NCBI RefSeq assembly: GCF_040807025.1
Contig: NC_090943.1
Span: 916,356 to 980,355, forward strand
Reading direction: 5' to 3'
Source of the DNA: Struthio camelus
Lineage: Eukaryota; Chordata; Aves; Struthioniformes; Struthionidae
DNA length: 64,000 nucleotides
Below, piece after piece: positions 11,401 to 22,466 of the stretch. Position numbers and translations under genes: made by a program. Positions within the stretch are counted from its first letter, which is position 1. Every line of letters starts with the position of its first letter. A model generated the notes under the pieces. The model made no database searches. It was not told where the DNA came from and saw only the letters and a program-made list of their open reading frames with translations.

Positions 11401-14400
11401 ATGTCCATGTGCCCCGGGGTGCCCCAATGTACCTCTGCCCAGGGGTGTCCGTGAGCCCCGAGGTGTCCCCATGCCCCTCTCTCTTGGGGGTGCCCGGGCA
11501 CCCCTCTGCCCAGGGCTGTCTGTGTGCCCCGGGGTGCCCCATGCACACTCCAGCCCTGGATGCCCCCAAGTACCCTCGGCCCCGGCTGTCCGTGTGCCCC
11601 GGGGTGCCCCATGCACACTCCAGCCCTGGATGCCCCCAAGTACCCTCGGCCCCCGCTGTACGTGTGCCCCAGGGTGCTCTCTTGCACGACCCTGCCCTGT
11701 GCTGCCTTGCGCTGCCCTGCGCCCCCCACTCGCCTGTCTCCCCCTTGGAGATTTCCGCTGTGCGGCTCAGCCATGCCCAGAACAGCCACTGCCAGCGCCC
11801 CGGGGTGCACGGAGGGCAGGCCTGCTCTGAGCACGGGCACGGCGGCAGCGCGGGGCCGGGACCCTCTGGAGCCAGGGTCTGTCTGTCCGCCCCACGGGCG
11901 GGCGGGGGGCTGCACCCGCACCACGCGGTGCTGGAGGGTGGCCAGTGCAGCCTGGCTGAACCGCAGCGGTGCCCTCCAGCATCCCAGGGTGCTACGACCG
12001 GTGCCGGACCCTGTGGCCGCGCTGCCATCCCTTCCCGACCTGCCGGCCAGCCCCTCACCGTCCCCTCAGGCCTGTTGCTCCCTTGGCTGCCTGGGCCGCA
12101 GCGCGTGCTCCAGGGGGCCCGATCCTGTGTGTGCTGAGTTGTCAGCGCTGCCGGGACCTGTGCACGCGGGGGGTTTCGGAGCAGCTCGCGGGAAGGAAGG
12201 GTCCCCGGGCAGGCAGAGTGCGGGGGACGGTGGTGCTGAGCCGCCGGCCGGAGCTGCAGCCCAGCAGCTTTGGGCCAGCTCGTCCCAATGCGGGTCACGC
12301 GTGGGGGCTGTGCGGCTGGCTGCTCAGCACCGCCAGGCTCTGCCCCTTTCCCTCCTTTACCCGGGGATGGGATGGGGAGCACCTTGAGGGGGGGAGAGGA
12401 CCCCCAGGGTTGAAACGCAAAGGCAGGAACAGGTTTCCAAACGGGGCGAAGGCGCGTTCGGGGGCGCGGGGCTGCCGAGCGCCCGGGGCCGGTGCCCGCT
12501 GTGCGGCAGCGACGCGCGGGCCCCCTGCCGCCGGCCGCTCCCGACGCCTGTCCCGGCGCAGGTGCAGGAGTGGAACGTCGAGGCCCAGCACCTGATGCCG
12601 CTGCAGCCCCCGCTGCTGCCCGAGCGCGCGCACATGCGGGAGGCCCAGCTCCACTCCGCCGAGGCCTCCCTCTGGACCGTGGTGGCCACTGTGCAGGCCA
12701 TGGAGAGGAAGATCGACCTGTTGGCCACGCGCCTGCTCAGCCTGGAGGGCAGGTCCGGCACGGCCGAGAAGAAGCTCCTGGACTGCGAGAAAACCACGAT
12801 GGAGTTTGGCAACCAGCTGGAGAGCAAATGGGCCGTGCTGGGCACCCTGATCCAGGAGTACGGGCTGCTCCAGCGGCGCCTGGAGAACATGGAGAACCTG
12901 CTGAAGAACAGGAACTTCTGGGTGCTGCGGCTGCCCCCCGGCCCCAAGGGGGAAGTGCCCAAGGTAACGGGAACCGGGGCAGAGCAGAGCCGGCAGCGAC
13001 GGTGTTGGGGCCACGCGAGCAGCTGTCGCTGACCTGCCCGGGGCTCGTTTCCGCAGGTGCCGGTGACGTTTGTTGACATTGCTGTCTACTTCTCCGCCGA
13101 GGAGTGGAAGAATTTGGAGGAGTGGCAGAAGGAGCTGTACAATAACCTGGTGAAGGAGAACTACGAATCTTTGCTCTCTCTGGGTAAACATCCCTTCTCA
13201 CCCGTTCCCCGGCTCGGGTGACCGGCGGCTTGTCCGCGGAGGGCCCCATCCCTGGGGGTGCCAGCCCCCCAGGTGGGGTCGGCTGCTGAGGGCCATGTCC
13301 CCAGGAGACCCGGGGCGGCTCTTGCCACGCGAGCCGCCGCGTCTCCCGCTCTTGGGGCTTGTGTGCGGCCCCGGCACGGGCAGCCCTCCGAAACGCGTCC
13401 ACCGCACCCGCGTCTTGGCACGTCATGTCGGCGCCAAACCCCTCCGTCAGCGGGGCGGCCCCGAACGTCTCCATCGCTGGGTGACGGCCGGGGCCAGGTC
13501 TCCACCGTCGTGGGGCCGCTGCCACCCATATCTGTGTCTCTCTGTGCAGACGGTGCCCTCTCCAGGAGCGACGCGCAGCCCCGGCTCGAGCGCGGGGAGG
13601 TGCCCTGCGTCCCCGAGCCGAGGGACCTGGAGCCAAGGGAGCTGCCGGCGGACGCCTGCGCAGGTGGGGCACCAGCCCGGGCCACGCGTCTGCCCCGGCA
13701 CGTCCTCCCGTCCCGGCTCCAACGCCTCCTCCTGTCCGCCGCGCTCTTCCCTCGCCCTGCTCCTTTCCCCCCTCCCCGGGACGCGGGCCCGGCTGCTTTT
13801 CCCGCGGCGCTGAATCCCCAAGGCCTGGGGGGGCTGCGGCCGGGCTCTGCTCCCCAGGCACCTGCAGAGACCTGCAGGCTCCCGAGCGACCCCATGAAAC
13901 GCCTGGAGCTGCCGGTGTTGCGGCAGAGCCCGCGGGCTGCACCATCGGCCGGCGTGAGACGGAGGCGTCGTGTGCGGCGGGAGCCTGGGGCGCCGTTTCC
14001 CTTCCCGCGTGGCCGTGCCCTGCGTGCCCGGCGGGCGGGAGGGCGTTCGCCGGAGGGTGACGCCTGGCACTTCTCTCCCTGCCGGCAGAGTCGCTCATCG
14101 CCACGTCCGACATGCTGTCGCGGATCAAGCAGGAGGTGTCGTTCGTGGGGGAGCAGCAGTTCGCCGAGGAGCGGGGCATCGCCACCGACCCCTGCGCAGG
14201 TGACGCTGGGGCAGCCCGCGCCGCCAGCGCCTGGCCGGGCCCCCCGCGCGTGGGGCCGGCGGGCTGGGGGCGGGCGGCGGCGGGCGACTTGGCCTCGCCC
14301 CCACCTCCGTCGTGCCCCGCAGGAGCGGACGCGCTGATCACGGCCCACGACTTCCTCTCATGGATCAAGCAGGAGGAAGAGCCGTGCGGCCGCGAGCCGT

Positions 14401-15281
14401 GGGAGCTGGCCGACAGAGAGATCCTGACGGCGGCCGGCCCAGGTGGGCAGCGCCGGAGCCTGGCGGCGGCGGGCTCGGGGCCCCGGCTGCCCCCTCGGCC
14501 ACCGGGGCCCCACCGACCCCAGTTTCTCCTTTCCTTGGCAGCTGGCGAGGGGCTGCTGGTGAAGACGGAGGAGCGGTGCCCACGCGTCGAGGCTCCCGCC
14601 GACGTGGGCTTGCCCGGCGGCTCTGCAGAGCTGCTCTTCGCCGGCGCGGCCTTCGGCGGCCCCGAGGGACAGGTGGCGGTGGCAGCGGCCCCGGCGGCGG
14701 TGACAGCGGCGCCACGCGGACTGGGCAAGGCGCCGGGCGCCGAGGCTGGGGGGGCCGAGGCCGGGGGGGCCGGCGCGGCGCCGGGGCCCGCCGAGGAGCG
14801 CCCGCACGGCTGCGCTGAGTGCGGCAAGAGCTTCAGCGGCAAGAAGAGCCTGCGGATCCACCAGCGGAGCCACGCCGCCGAGCGGCCCTACCCCTGCGCC
14901 GAGTGCGGCAAGAGCTTCAACTGCCACTCGGGGCTGGTGCGGCACCAGATGATCCACCGCGGCGAGCGCCCCTACAAGTGCGCCGAGTGCGGCAAGTGCT
15001 ACAGCCGCAAGGAGCACCTGCAGAACCACCAGCGGCTGCACACGGGCGAGCGGCCCTTCGCCTGCGCCGCCTGCGGCAAGAGCTTCATCCGCAAGCAGAA
15101 CCTGCTCAAGCACCAGCGCATCCACACGGGCGAGCGGCCCTACCAGTGCGCCGCCTGCGGCCGCAGCTTCCGCTACAAGGAGTCGCTCAAGGACCACCAG
15201 CGGGTGCACGGCGCCGAGCCGGGGCCGCCGCCGCCGCCGCCCCCCGGGCTGCCCCCCGGCCCGCCCGCCGCCGCGGACTGA
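8262..15281 (+). CDS. ZNF282: ZNF282 ortholog, DUF3669-KRAB-C2H2 zinc-finger transcription factor
   Basis: Seven coding exons join in phase: 8262-8285, 12562-12963, 13057-13183, 13550-13663, 14089-14199, 14323-14442, 14542-15281 (545 aa). Exon 1 encodes MAEWAPAQ. Exon 2 carries the DUF3669/HUB1 domain (about residues 48-142) ending [10 protein letters not shown]. The 127-bp exon 3 is KRAB-A, with [13 protein letters not shown] and the variant VKENYE in place of the canonical MLENY. Exons 4-6 are phase-1 linkers with MLSRIKQE and [10 protein letters not shown], and exon 7 starts with a VKTEE sumoylation-like site. Five C2H2 fingers span about residues 390-525. Domain order, [20 protein letters not shown] and the finger set ([19 protein letters not shown]) match human ZNF282/HUB-1 as I remember it. 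Expected in the nucleus as a DNA-binding regulator; older KRABs of this type are reported not to recruit TRIM28. Intron 1 (4.3 kb) is mostly minisatellite. Confidence 0.88.
8490..9935 (+). repeat. Minisatellite in ZNF282 intron 1 (GTGCACCCC type)
   Basis: C-rich variants of GTGCACCCCGGCTCCCCTC recur about every 20 bp. They form a higher-order unit of about 84 bp marked by TGCCCAATGTGCACCGG (near 8603, 8687, 8771, 8855 and 8939), which degenerates to the right. Long open frames on both strands are by-products of the repeat period. Confidence 0.9.
9950..11670 (+). repeat. Second minisatellite in ZNF282 intron 1, with 183-bp and 70-bp higher-order repeats
   Basis: Variants of GGGATGTCCGTGTGCCCC recur with CCCATCACCTCTAACCC. 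A 183-bp higher-order unit is repeated almost exactly (tgaccag at 10511, 10694 and 10877). A 70-bp unit is duplicated at about 11529-11668 (atgcacactc at 11541 and 11611). The array lies wholly inside intron 1. Confidence 0.9.
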
Positions 15282-15547
15282 GCCTCGCCGCCGGCGGCCG
15301 CCCCAAAGCTTTGCACCGAACAGAGGCCCCACCGGGGCCGGCGGGGGGCTTGGCTGCCGCTCCGCCTGCCGCCCGCTGCGGCTCGGCCTCGGCGCCTGCC
15401 GCTCGCCCCGGCCCGCCGATGGAGCCGGCACCCGCCGCGGCGCAGCCCCTCGCCTGCCGCCCCGCCGCCCCTGCCGCTTCTTTTTACTCGCCCGCCGCCG
15501 GCCCACTCTGTACAGCGCTTGGAGGTGTAGTTTTGTATGGACGATGC

Positions 15548-15553
15548 AATAAA
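15548..15553 (+). terminator. ZNF282: Polyadenylation signal AATAAA of ZNF282
   Basis: Canonical AATAAA 267 bp after the stop codon, the first in the 3' flank, followed by GT-rich sequence (GTCGTGTTGGG). Fits a short 3' UTR. Confidence 0.8.
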
Positions 15554-16294
15554 GTCGTGTTGGGCCGCCGCGCCTTCCCCCCCGTGCGCGACGCGGGGAT
15601 GCCAACGGTGCCCCCCGTGTGGGGGGACGTGTCCCCCACCCTCCCCGGCCGGAGCGGGGCTGGAGGACGGCACTGTCCCCTTGGCCCTGCCCGCGCTTTG
15701 CTGCCGAGCCCTGACGCCCAGGTGAGGGGCTCCCAAATCAGCCAGTGCATTCATCCCCTCTGGGCCCTGTGGCCCGTGGCCTCCTCCCCGTCCTGCTGGC
15801 AGTGTCCGGCCGAGCATCCTGCAGCCATGAACTTGTTGGCAAAGTCACAGCTGGGGAAGCGTGAAAAACTGGAGGAAGCTGGGCACCCCGAGGAGCCCCG
15901 GCTGGCCAGGCGGCGTGGGGCTGGTCCTGCGCGGTGCCTCCAGCCGTGGCGTGGCTGGCAGCGCGCGTGCCTGGTCATGCACAACAAATACAGAGCAGGG
16001 CGTGGTGTCTTGGGTTATACCGAGCACAGGAACCTGCGTGCGCACGTGTGTGTGTGTGTGCGCGTGTGCGCGTGCGCGTGTGCGCATGTGTCTTTGTGCA
16101 CATCTGTTCCCCCCCACCCCACATAGGCCTTTACCCCTCGGGGCTGGGTCCCCATGTGCAGTTTCTGGGCGAGTGCCAGGTGTCAGGCCCCTAGGTCCCC
16201 CTGCCGTGACCCTCCCAGACGTGCAGGAGCCCCTGGCTCGTTTCCAGCACCCCTGGGTGCCTGCAGCTCCCTGCTGCCACCAAGCCTTGTACTC
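15554..16294. other. Intergenic spacer with GT/GC microsatellite
   Basis: No gene recognised. An alternating purine-pyrimidine run (GTGTGTGTGTGCGCGTGTGCGCGT) occupies about 16036-16095 and could adopt Z-DNA. The right end meets the CR1 insertion. Confidence 0.6.
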
Positions 16295-18620
16295 ACAAAG
16301 AAGGTCTGGTTGGAGATGTGAAGGTTGGGGGCAGCCTTGGCTGCAGTGACCATGAGATGGTGGTGTTCAGGATCCTGCGAGGAGGAAGCAGGGCAACAAG
16401 TAAGATTGCAACGCTGGACTTCAGGAGAGCTAACTTTGACCTCTTCAGGGACCTACTTGGAAGAATCTCATGAGGTAGGGCCCTGGAAGGAAGAGGGGTC
16501 CAAGAAAACTGGTTAATATTCAAGTATCACTTCCTTCAGGCTCAAGATCGGTGCATCCTTCTGAGTAAGAAGTTGAGCAAAGTGGGCAGGAGACCTGCAT
16601 GGATGAGCAAGGAACTCCTGGCAAAACTCAAACAGAAGAAGGAAGTCTACAGAATATGGAAAAGGGGACAGACCGCTTGGGAGGAATACAGGGACGTTGT
16701 CAGAGTGTGCAGGGATGCAACAAGGAAGCCTCAGGCCCACTTGGAGTTCAATCTGGCAAGGGATGTCAAGGACAACAAGAAAGGGTTCTTCAAACACATC
16801 CAGAGCAAAAGGAAGACTAGGGACAATGTGGGCCCGCTGCTGAAGGGGGTGGGTGCCCTGGTGATGAGGGATACAGAGAAGGCAGAGTTGCTGAATGCCT
16901 TCTTTGCTTCAGTCTTCACTGCTAAGGCCAGTCCTGAGGAATTCCAGACCTTGGGGACAAGAGAGGAAGGCTGGAGAAAGGAAGACTCTCCCTTGGTGGA
17001 GGAGGATCGGGTTAGAGACCATTTGTGCAAACCTGACATCCACAACTCCATGGGCCCCAATGGGATGCACCCACGAGTGCTGAGGGAGCTGGCGGATGTT
17101 ATCGCTAGGCCACTCTCCATCACCTTGGAAAGGTCCTGGAGATCAGGAGAGGTGCCTGAGGACTGGAAGAAAGCCAATGTCACCCCAGTCTTCAACAAGG
17201 GCAAGAAGGAGGAGCCAGGAAACTCCAGGAAACTCCTCCAGAAGGATTAGCCAGGAAACTCCAGGCCTGTCAGCCTCCCCTTCACCCCTGGAAAGGTGAT
17301 GGAACAGCTCATCCTGGAGGTCATCACTAAGCATATGGAGGACGAGAAGGTGATCAGGAGTAGTCAGCATGGATTCACCAAGAGGAAATCATGCTTGACC
17401 AATCTGAGTGCCTTCTCTGGTGGAATGACTGGCTGGGTAGAGGAGGGCAGAGCAGTGGCTGTTGTCTCCCTGGACTTCAGCAAGGCTTTGGACACTGTCT
17501 CCCATCACATCCTCGTAGGTAAACTCAGGAAGTGAGGGTTGGATGAGTGGAGGGTGAGGTGGCTTGAGAACTGGCTGGATGGTCAAGCTCAGAGGGTTGT
17601 AGTCAGTGGTGTGGCATCTAGTTGGAGGCCTGTGGCTAGTGGTGTCCCCCAGGGGTCAGTCCTGGGTCCAGTCTTGTTCAACTATTGCATCAACGACCTG
17701 GAGGAAGGGACAGAGTGCACCCTCAGCAAGTTTGCTGATGATACTAAGCTGGGAGGAGTGGCTGACACACCAGAGGGCTGTGCTGCCATTCAGAGGGACC
17801 TGGACAGGCTGGAGAGGTGGGCGGAGGGGAACCTCATGGAGTTCAACCAAGGCAAGGGCAGGGTCCTGCCCCTGGGGAGGAAGAACCCCAGGCAGCAGGA
17901 CAGGCTGGGGGTTGACCTGCTGGAAAGGAGCTCTGCCGAGAAGGACCTGGGAGTGCTGGTGGACAACAAGTTGAGCATGAGGCAGCAGTGTGGCCTTGTG
18001 GCCAAGAAGGCCAATGGTCTCCTGGGGTGCATGAGGCAGAGTGTTGCCAGCAGGTGGAGGGAGGTGATCCTGCCCCTCTCCTCAGCCCTGGGGAGGCCTC
18101 ACCTGGAGTGCTGGGTCCAGTTCTGGGCTCCCCAGTACAAGAGAGACGTGGCACTCCTGGAGAGAGTCCAGCGGAGGGCTACAAAGAGGATGAGGGGACT
18201 GGAGCATCTCTCCTCTGAAGAAAGACTGCAAGAGCTGGGCCTGTTCAGCCTGGAGAAGAGAAGACAGAGAGGCGATCTCATCGATGTGTACAAGTGTCTG
18301 AAAGGGGGGGGGGGGGTGTCAAGAGGACGGGGCCAGTCTCTTCTCCGTGGTGCCCAGCAACGGGACAAGAGGCAACGGGCACAAACTGAACCACAGGCAG
18401 TTCTGTCTGAACCTGAGGAAAAACTTCTTGACCGTGAGGGTGACCGAGCCCTGGCCCAGGTTGCCCAGAGAGGCGGTGGAGTCTCCTTCGCTGGAGATCT
18501 TCAAAACCCGCCTGGACGCGGTCCTGGGCAACGTGCTCTGAGGACGCTGCTGGAGCAGGGAGGTCAGACTAGATGATCTCCAGAGGTCCCTGCCAACCTC
18601 AAAAGGTCTGTGATTCTGTG
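16295..18620 (+). mobile_element. CR1 LINE, 5'-truncated, long copy
   Basis: About 2.3 kb of a non-LTR retrotransposon: the end of the endonuclease region and most of ORF2 reverse transcriptase. Recognisable stretches are [50 protein letters not shown] and the catalytic FADDTKLGG near 17730. ORF2 is broken: the first long frame stops near 17250 at a small local duplication (ggaaactccagg repeated), and another stop follows near 17533. A G-run lies near 18307. The 3' end carries CTAGATGATCTCCAGAGGTC and one ATTCTGTG tail unit. Not capable of autonomous movement. Closely similar to the copy at 48195. Confidence 0.93.
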
Positions 18621-18969
18621 AGCCACTGCCATGGCCGTGGCCGGTCTGGCGGTGCCACCGTGGGGCACCGGGCAGGCACCGAGCCATGGCGCGAAAGGAG
18701 ACGCCAGGGCTCCTGCCCATGATGCTGGTGGGGTTGGCCCTGAGCCCAACCCACCACCCTGCAGCCCCCTGCACAGGCAGCGAGGGAGGGAGGCCAGGAG
18801 GGAGGGAAGGACGGGGCGGGGGGGATGGTGGGAAGGAGGCCTGGAAGGCGGGAAGGAGGGACGAAAAGCCAGGCCGGGGGGGCTTGTGCCCTGCCAAGGG
18901 GTGCAGGGAGCCCCTGGTGTGGGCAGCCGAGCTGGCAGCTCGTGGCCAGGATGTCAGTGCAGAGCTGGG

Positions 18970-19720
18970 CGGGACTTAGGGGAGTGGGGGACTCAGGGCA
19001 TTGGGGCACTCAGGGGAGGGGGGGCTCAGGGGAGTGGGGGGACTCGAGGGAGTGGTACACTCAGGGGAGTGGTGGACTCGGGGTTGTGGGGGAGTCGGGG
19101 GAGTGGGAGACTCAGGGCAGTGGTGGACTTGGGGGAGTGGGAGACTCAGGGGAGGGACTTGGGGGAGTGGGGGACTCAGGGCTGTGGGGGACTTGGGGGA
19201 GTGGGGCACTCAGGCGAGTGGTGGACTCGGAGCTGTGGGGGAGTCAGGGGCGTGAGAGACTCGGGGCTGTATGGGACTCTGGGGAGTGGAGGACTTGGGG
19301 GAGTGGGGGACTCGGGGCCGTATGGGACTCGGGGGAGTGGTGGACTCGGGGCTATGGGGGACTCAGGGGAGTGGGAACTCGGGGGAGTGGGGGACTTGGG
19401 GCTGTGGGGGAGTTGGGGGAGTGGGGGAGTTGGGGGAGAGGGGGACTCGGAGGAGTGAAGGACTTGGGGGAGTGGTGGAGTCGAGGGAGTGGGGGACTGG
19501 TAGCTGTGGGGGACTCGGGGGAGCGGGGGGACTTAGGGCAGTGGGGGACTTGGGGGAGTGGGAGAGTGGGAGCCGTGCGGGACTCAGGGCAGTGAGGGAC
19601 TCGGGAGAGTGGGAGACTCGGGGGAGTGGGGGCAGTGGTGGACTTGGGGGAGTGGGGGACTTGGGGACTGTGGGGGAGTCGGGGGAGAGGGGGACTTGGG
19701 GCAGTGGGGCACTCGGGGCT
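18970..19720 (+). repeat. G-rich minisatellite (GGGGGAGTGGGGGACTCG)
   Basis: About 18-bp units alternating GGGGACTCGGGG and GGAGTGGGGG run for roughly 750 bp and are strongly G-rich on the + strand, so G-quadruplex formation is likely. The stretch before it, 18621-18969, holds a purine-rich GGGA run and no gene. Confidence 0.9.
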
Positions 19721-20340
19721 CCCGCAGCAGGTCCCCGCTCCCGCGGAGGCTCCGCAGCGGCGCCGTCCGGGCGCTCGGCTCCTCCATCCCGCCGGGGAGC
19801 GGGAGCGGCGTGGGAAGAGCCCGGCTGGCGGCTCCCGGCCGGCCGCTGCTGGAGGCGGCAGCGACTGACACCCGCCGGCCCCTTCCTCCTCCTCGCAGCC
19901 GGGTCCCCGCTGGCCTCGGAGGCCGCTTCGGGCCTGGCAAGGCCGAGCCGCGCGGCCGCCCCGGGCGGTCGGTGCCGTCCCGCTTCCGCCAGGGCAGCAG
20001 CGGTTCTGCCTGGGCAGGAGGGAGCCAAAGGCGGCAGGTTCGCGGCCAACCGCTTCCTCCCTCCGCCCGGCTCCTTCGGCGGCTGCTCTGAGCTGCCGCC
20101 GCCGCGCAGCTGCGGTGCCGGCTCGGCGTCCCCCTCTGCCCGCACGGCGTGCCACCCGCCGGCCCCTGCGGGAGGGGACATTTGGCACGCGGGCCCCGGG
20201 CGACATGCGGCGGCCGCGTGCCAGAACCGACACCGGGGTGGGGGGGAGGCTCTGCCGCAGGTCGGAGGCGCTGGAGCCTGCTGACCGCGTCCCCCCCGGT
20301 GCGGGCTGCAGCCGCAGGGAGCAGGACATGCGGGGGCCGG
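19721..20340. promoter_or_regulatory. Orphan CpG island
   Basis: CpG-dense sequence between two minisatellites. An acceptor-like tract (cttcctcctcctcgcag, ending about 19898) is present, but no coding exon can be assigned and no domain is visible in either strand. It may mark an unannotated promoter. Confidence 0.4.
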
Positions 20341-21180
20341 GGAGCTGCCGGGGGCCGTGCACGCTGCGTGGGGGCCGTGCACACGGCATGGGGGCACACG
20401 GGCTGCACGGGGGCCGTGCGTGCTGCCCAGGGTCTGCACATTGCGTGGGGGCCACACAGGCTGCGTGGGGGCCCTGCACACTGCATGGGGGCACACGGGC
20501 TGCACGGGGGCCGTGCGCACTGCCCAGGGCCATGCAGGCTGCCTGTGGGCTATGCACACTGCACGGGGGGGGCACGGACACTGCACGGGGGGGGGGCATG
20601 GCCACGCAGGCTGCACGGGGGCCATGTGTGCTGCCCAGGGCCCATGCACACTGCCCAGGGCCACGCACAGTGCATGGGGGCCCTGCGTGCTGCGTGGGGG
20701 CCATGCACACTGCGCAGGGCCACACAGGCAGCCTGGGGGCCGTGCGCGCTGCCCAGGGCCGTGCACAGTGCATGGGGGCTCTGCACGCTGCATGGGGTGC
20801 CATGCACACTGCGCAGGGCCACGCAGGGCTGTGCGCGCTGCCCAGGGACCGTGCACACTGCGCGGGGCCGTGCAGGCTGCATGGGGCCGTGCACGCTGCG
20901 TGGGGGCTGTGTGCACTGCGTGGGGGCCATGCACACTGCACGGGGCCGCGCAGGCTGCCCAGGGCCATGCGCGCTGCCTGGGGGCCCTGCACACTGCGTG
21001 GGGCCCTGCACACTGCGCAGAGTCGTGCAGGCTGCGCGGGGGCCATGCGCCCTGCCCAGGGGCCGGCATGCAGGCTGCACGCGGTGGGGGGGTCATGCAC
21101 ACTGCTGGGGGGGGGGGGGCTCTGCACGCTGCCCAGAGCCGGTGCAGCCTGCGTGGGGCTCTGCACGCCGCCAGCTCAGG
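20340..21180 (+). repeat. Minisatellite (GGGGGCCGTGCACACTGC)
   Basis: Roughly 20-bp units of GGGGGCC(A/G)TGC(A/G)C(A/G)CTGC alternate with CCCAGGGCC(A/G)TGCACACTG over about 840 bp. Several parallel frames stay open only because of the repeat. Confidence 0.9.
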
Positions 21181-22005
21181 GTGCGGAGAGCGGCGTCTGA
21201 GGCTGCAGGGAGCAAGGAGGGTCCCGGTCCATCCCCAGCCTGATGGGAGGGAGGTGCGGGCTCGAGCCTGCCTGCACAGGGGTGGGCAAAGCCCCCGGGG
21301 ACGAGCGGGCCCTCGGCGCGCCCGAGAAGAGCCCCTCCGTCCCGCGGGAGGAGGGCGAAGCGCGGCCCGGCCGGAGCAGGCAGCGAGCCGAGCCCGGCGT
21401 TCCTCGGGCTGGCACGGACCCCGCGGCCCCGCAGCGGCGCTCAGCGCTTGCGGACTCCTCGGTGCCGGCGGCGGGGCCGCGCGCCTGCAGCCGGTCGGCG
21501 AGGGGCCGGGCTCCCCGGCAGCGCAGCAAAGGGAAGGGCGGCCGCAGGCCGCTCGGGCGGCTCGGCGCAGCGCAGGCGGCGGCGAAGGCGGCGCCGGGGC
21601 CGGCGCAGCGCGGCTCCGAGCGGGGAGGGACCGCGGGCAGGCGGCGAACGAGCAGCATGACGCAGCAGCGGAGACGGCCGCACACGGGCGCGCGCGCGGG
21701 GGGACCGGGCGGCCTCCTGCCGGGGCTCCGGCGCCGCACACCCGCGGCGCAGAGCGGGCAAACGCGGGGGCGCGCCGGCTTTTCGGAGGCTGCGCGAGGA
21801 GCCAGGAGGGCGAGAGCAGCCCGGCTGCACAAGCCCCTTTCCGACGCCGTTCCCGAGAGCCCGCACGGGGCAGCAGCCGCACGCGCGGCCCCCCTGGCGC
21901 CACCCGGCGCGGCGGGGGCCCCGAGCTGCCCGCGCGGAGGCAGGGCCCCGACGCGGAGCCGCCCCAGCACCCAGTCCACGCACGCAGACGGCTTTTCCGG
22001 TTTTT
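21181..22005. promoter_or_regulatory. Second orphan CpG island
   Basis: High-CpG DNA downstream of the - strand SANT gene. No exon, domain or conserved motif could be supported. It could be a promoter of an unrecognised + strand or antisense transcript. Confidence 0.35.
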
Positions 22006-22038
22006 TGGGGATTTTTTTTTTTTTTTTTTAAACAGAAG

Positions 22039-22080
22039 TTTATGGTTATATGCAAATTAGTTCATTAAATGATTTGCATA
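22039..22080. promoter_or_regulatory. AT-rich island: inverted POU octamers and variant poly(A) signal
   Basis: An abrupt AT-rich island follows a T-run (about 22012-22029). TATGCAAAT (22049-22057) and its exact reverse complement ATTTGCATA (22072-22080) form an inverted pair of octamer (ATGCAAAT) motifs, 14 nt apart. On the - strand, 22039-22044 reads CATAAA, a known weak poly(A) variant, and no AATAAA exists nearby. This is therefore the best candidate for the 3' end of the SANT gene. Motif presence is seen; function is inference. Confidence 0.4.
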
Positions 22081-22466
22081 AAATGTTCGCACATCAGCGA
22101 CTAAGTGTTCCTAACTCCCCACCCCCCGAAAGGTAGTAATCCTACTCGACTAGCGCTGTCACACGGCCCCCGCTGACACACGCGCATGCACACGCCTCCG
22201 CGCGCCCCGGCCGCCGGCGCCCCGCAGGGCCTGCCCCGGGCTGCCGCGCGCCGGGCCCGGGCGCTGCCGGCACGCGCGCCGCCCCTCGCCCTCGCTCGCG
22301 GGGGCCCGGCCTGCGTCAGGACCGCGCGGTCGCCCCGGGGCGGCCCGCTCCCCCAGGAGCGCTCGCGCCCCCCCAGCCACGCGCGCCCACGCGTCTGTCC
22401 GCGGCCCGGCGCGGGGAGGGCCGTACACACACCACGTCCTTGGCGGGACAGCGTCCCCGCCTGCCC

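Noticed and set aside
19363-21903. An 846-codon - strand open frame
   Set aside because: Spans two minisatellites and two CpG islands with only low-complexity content; shows no splice logic or domain.
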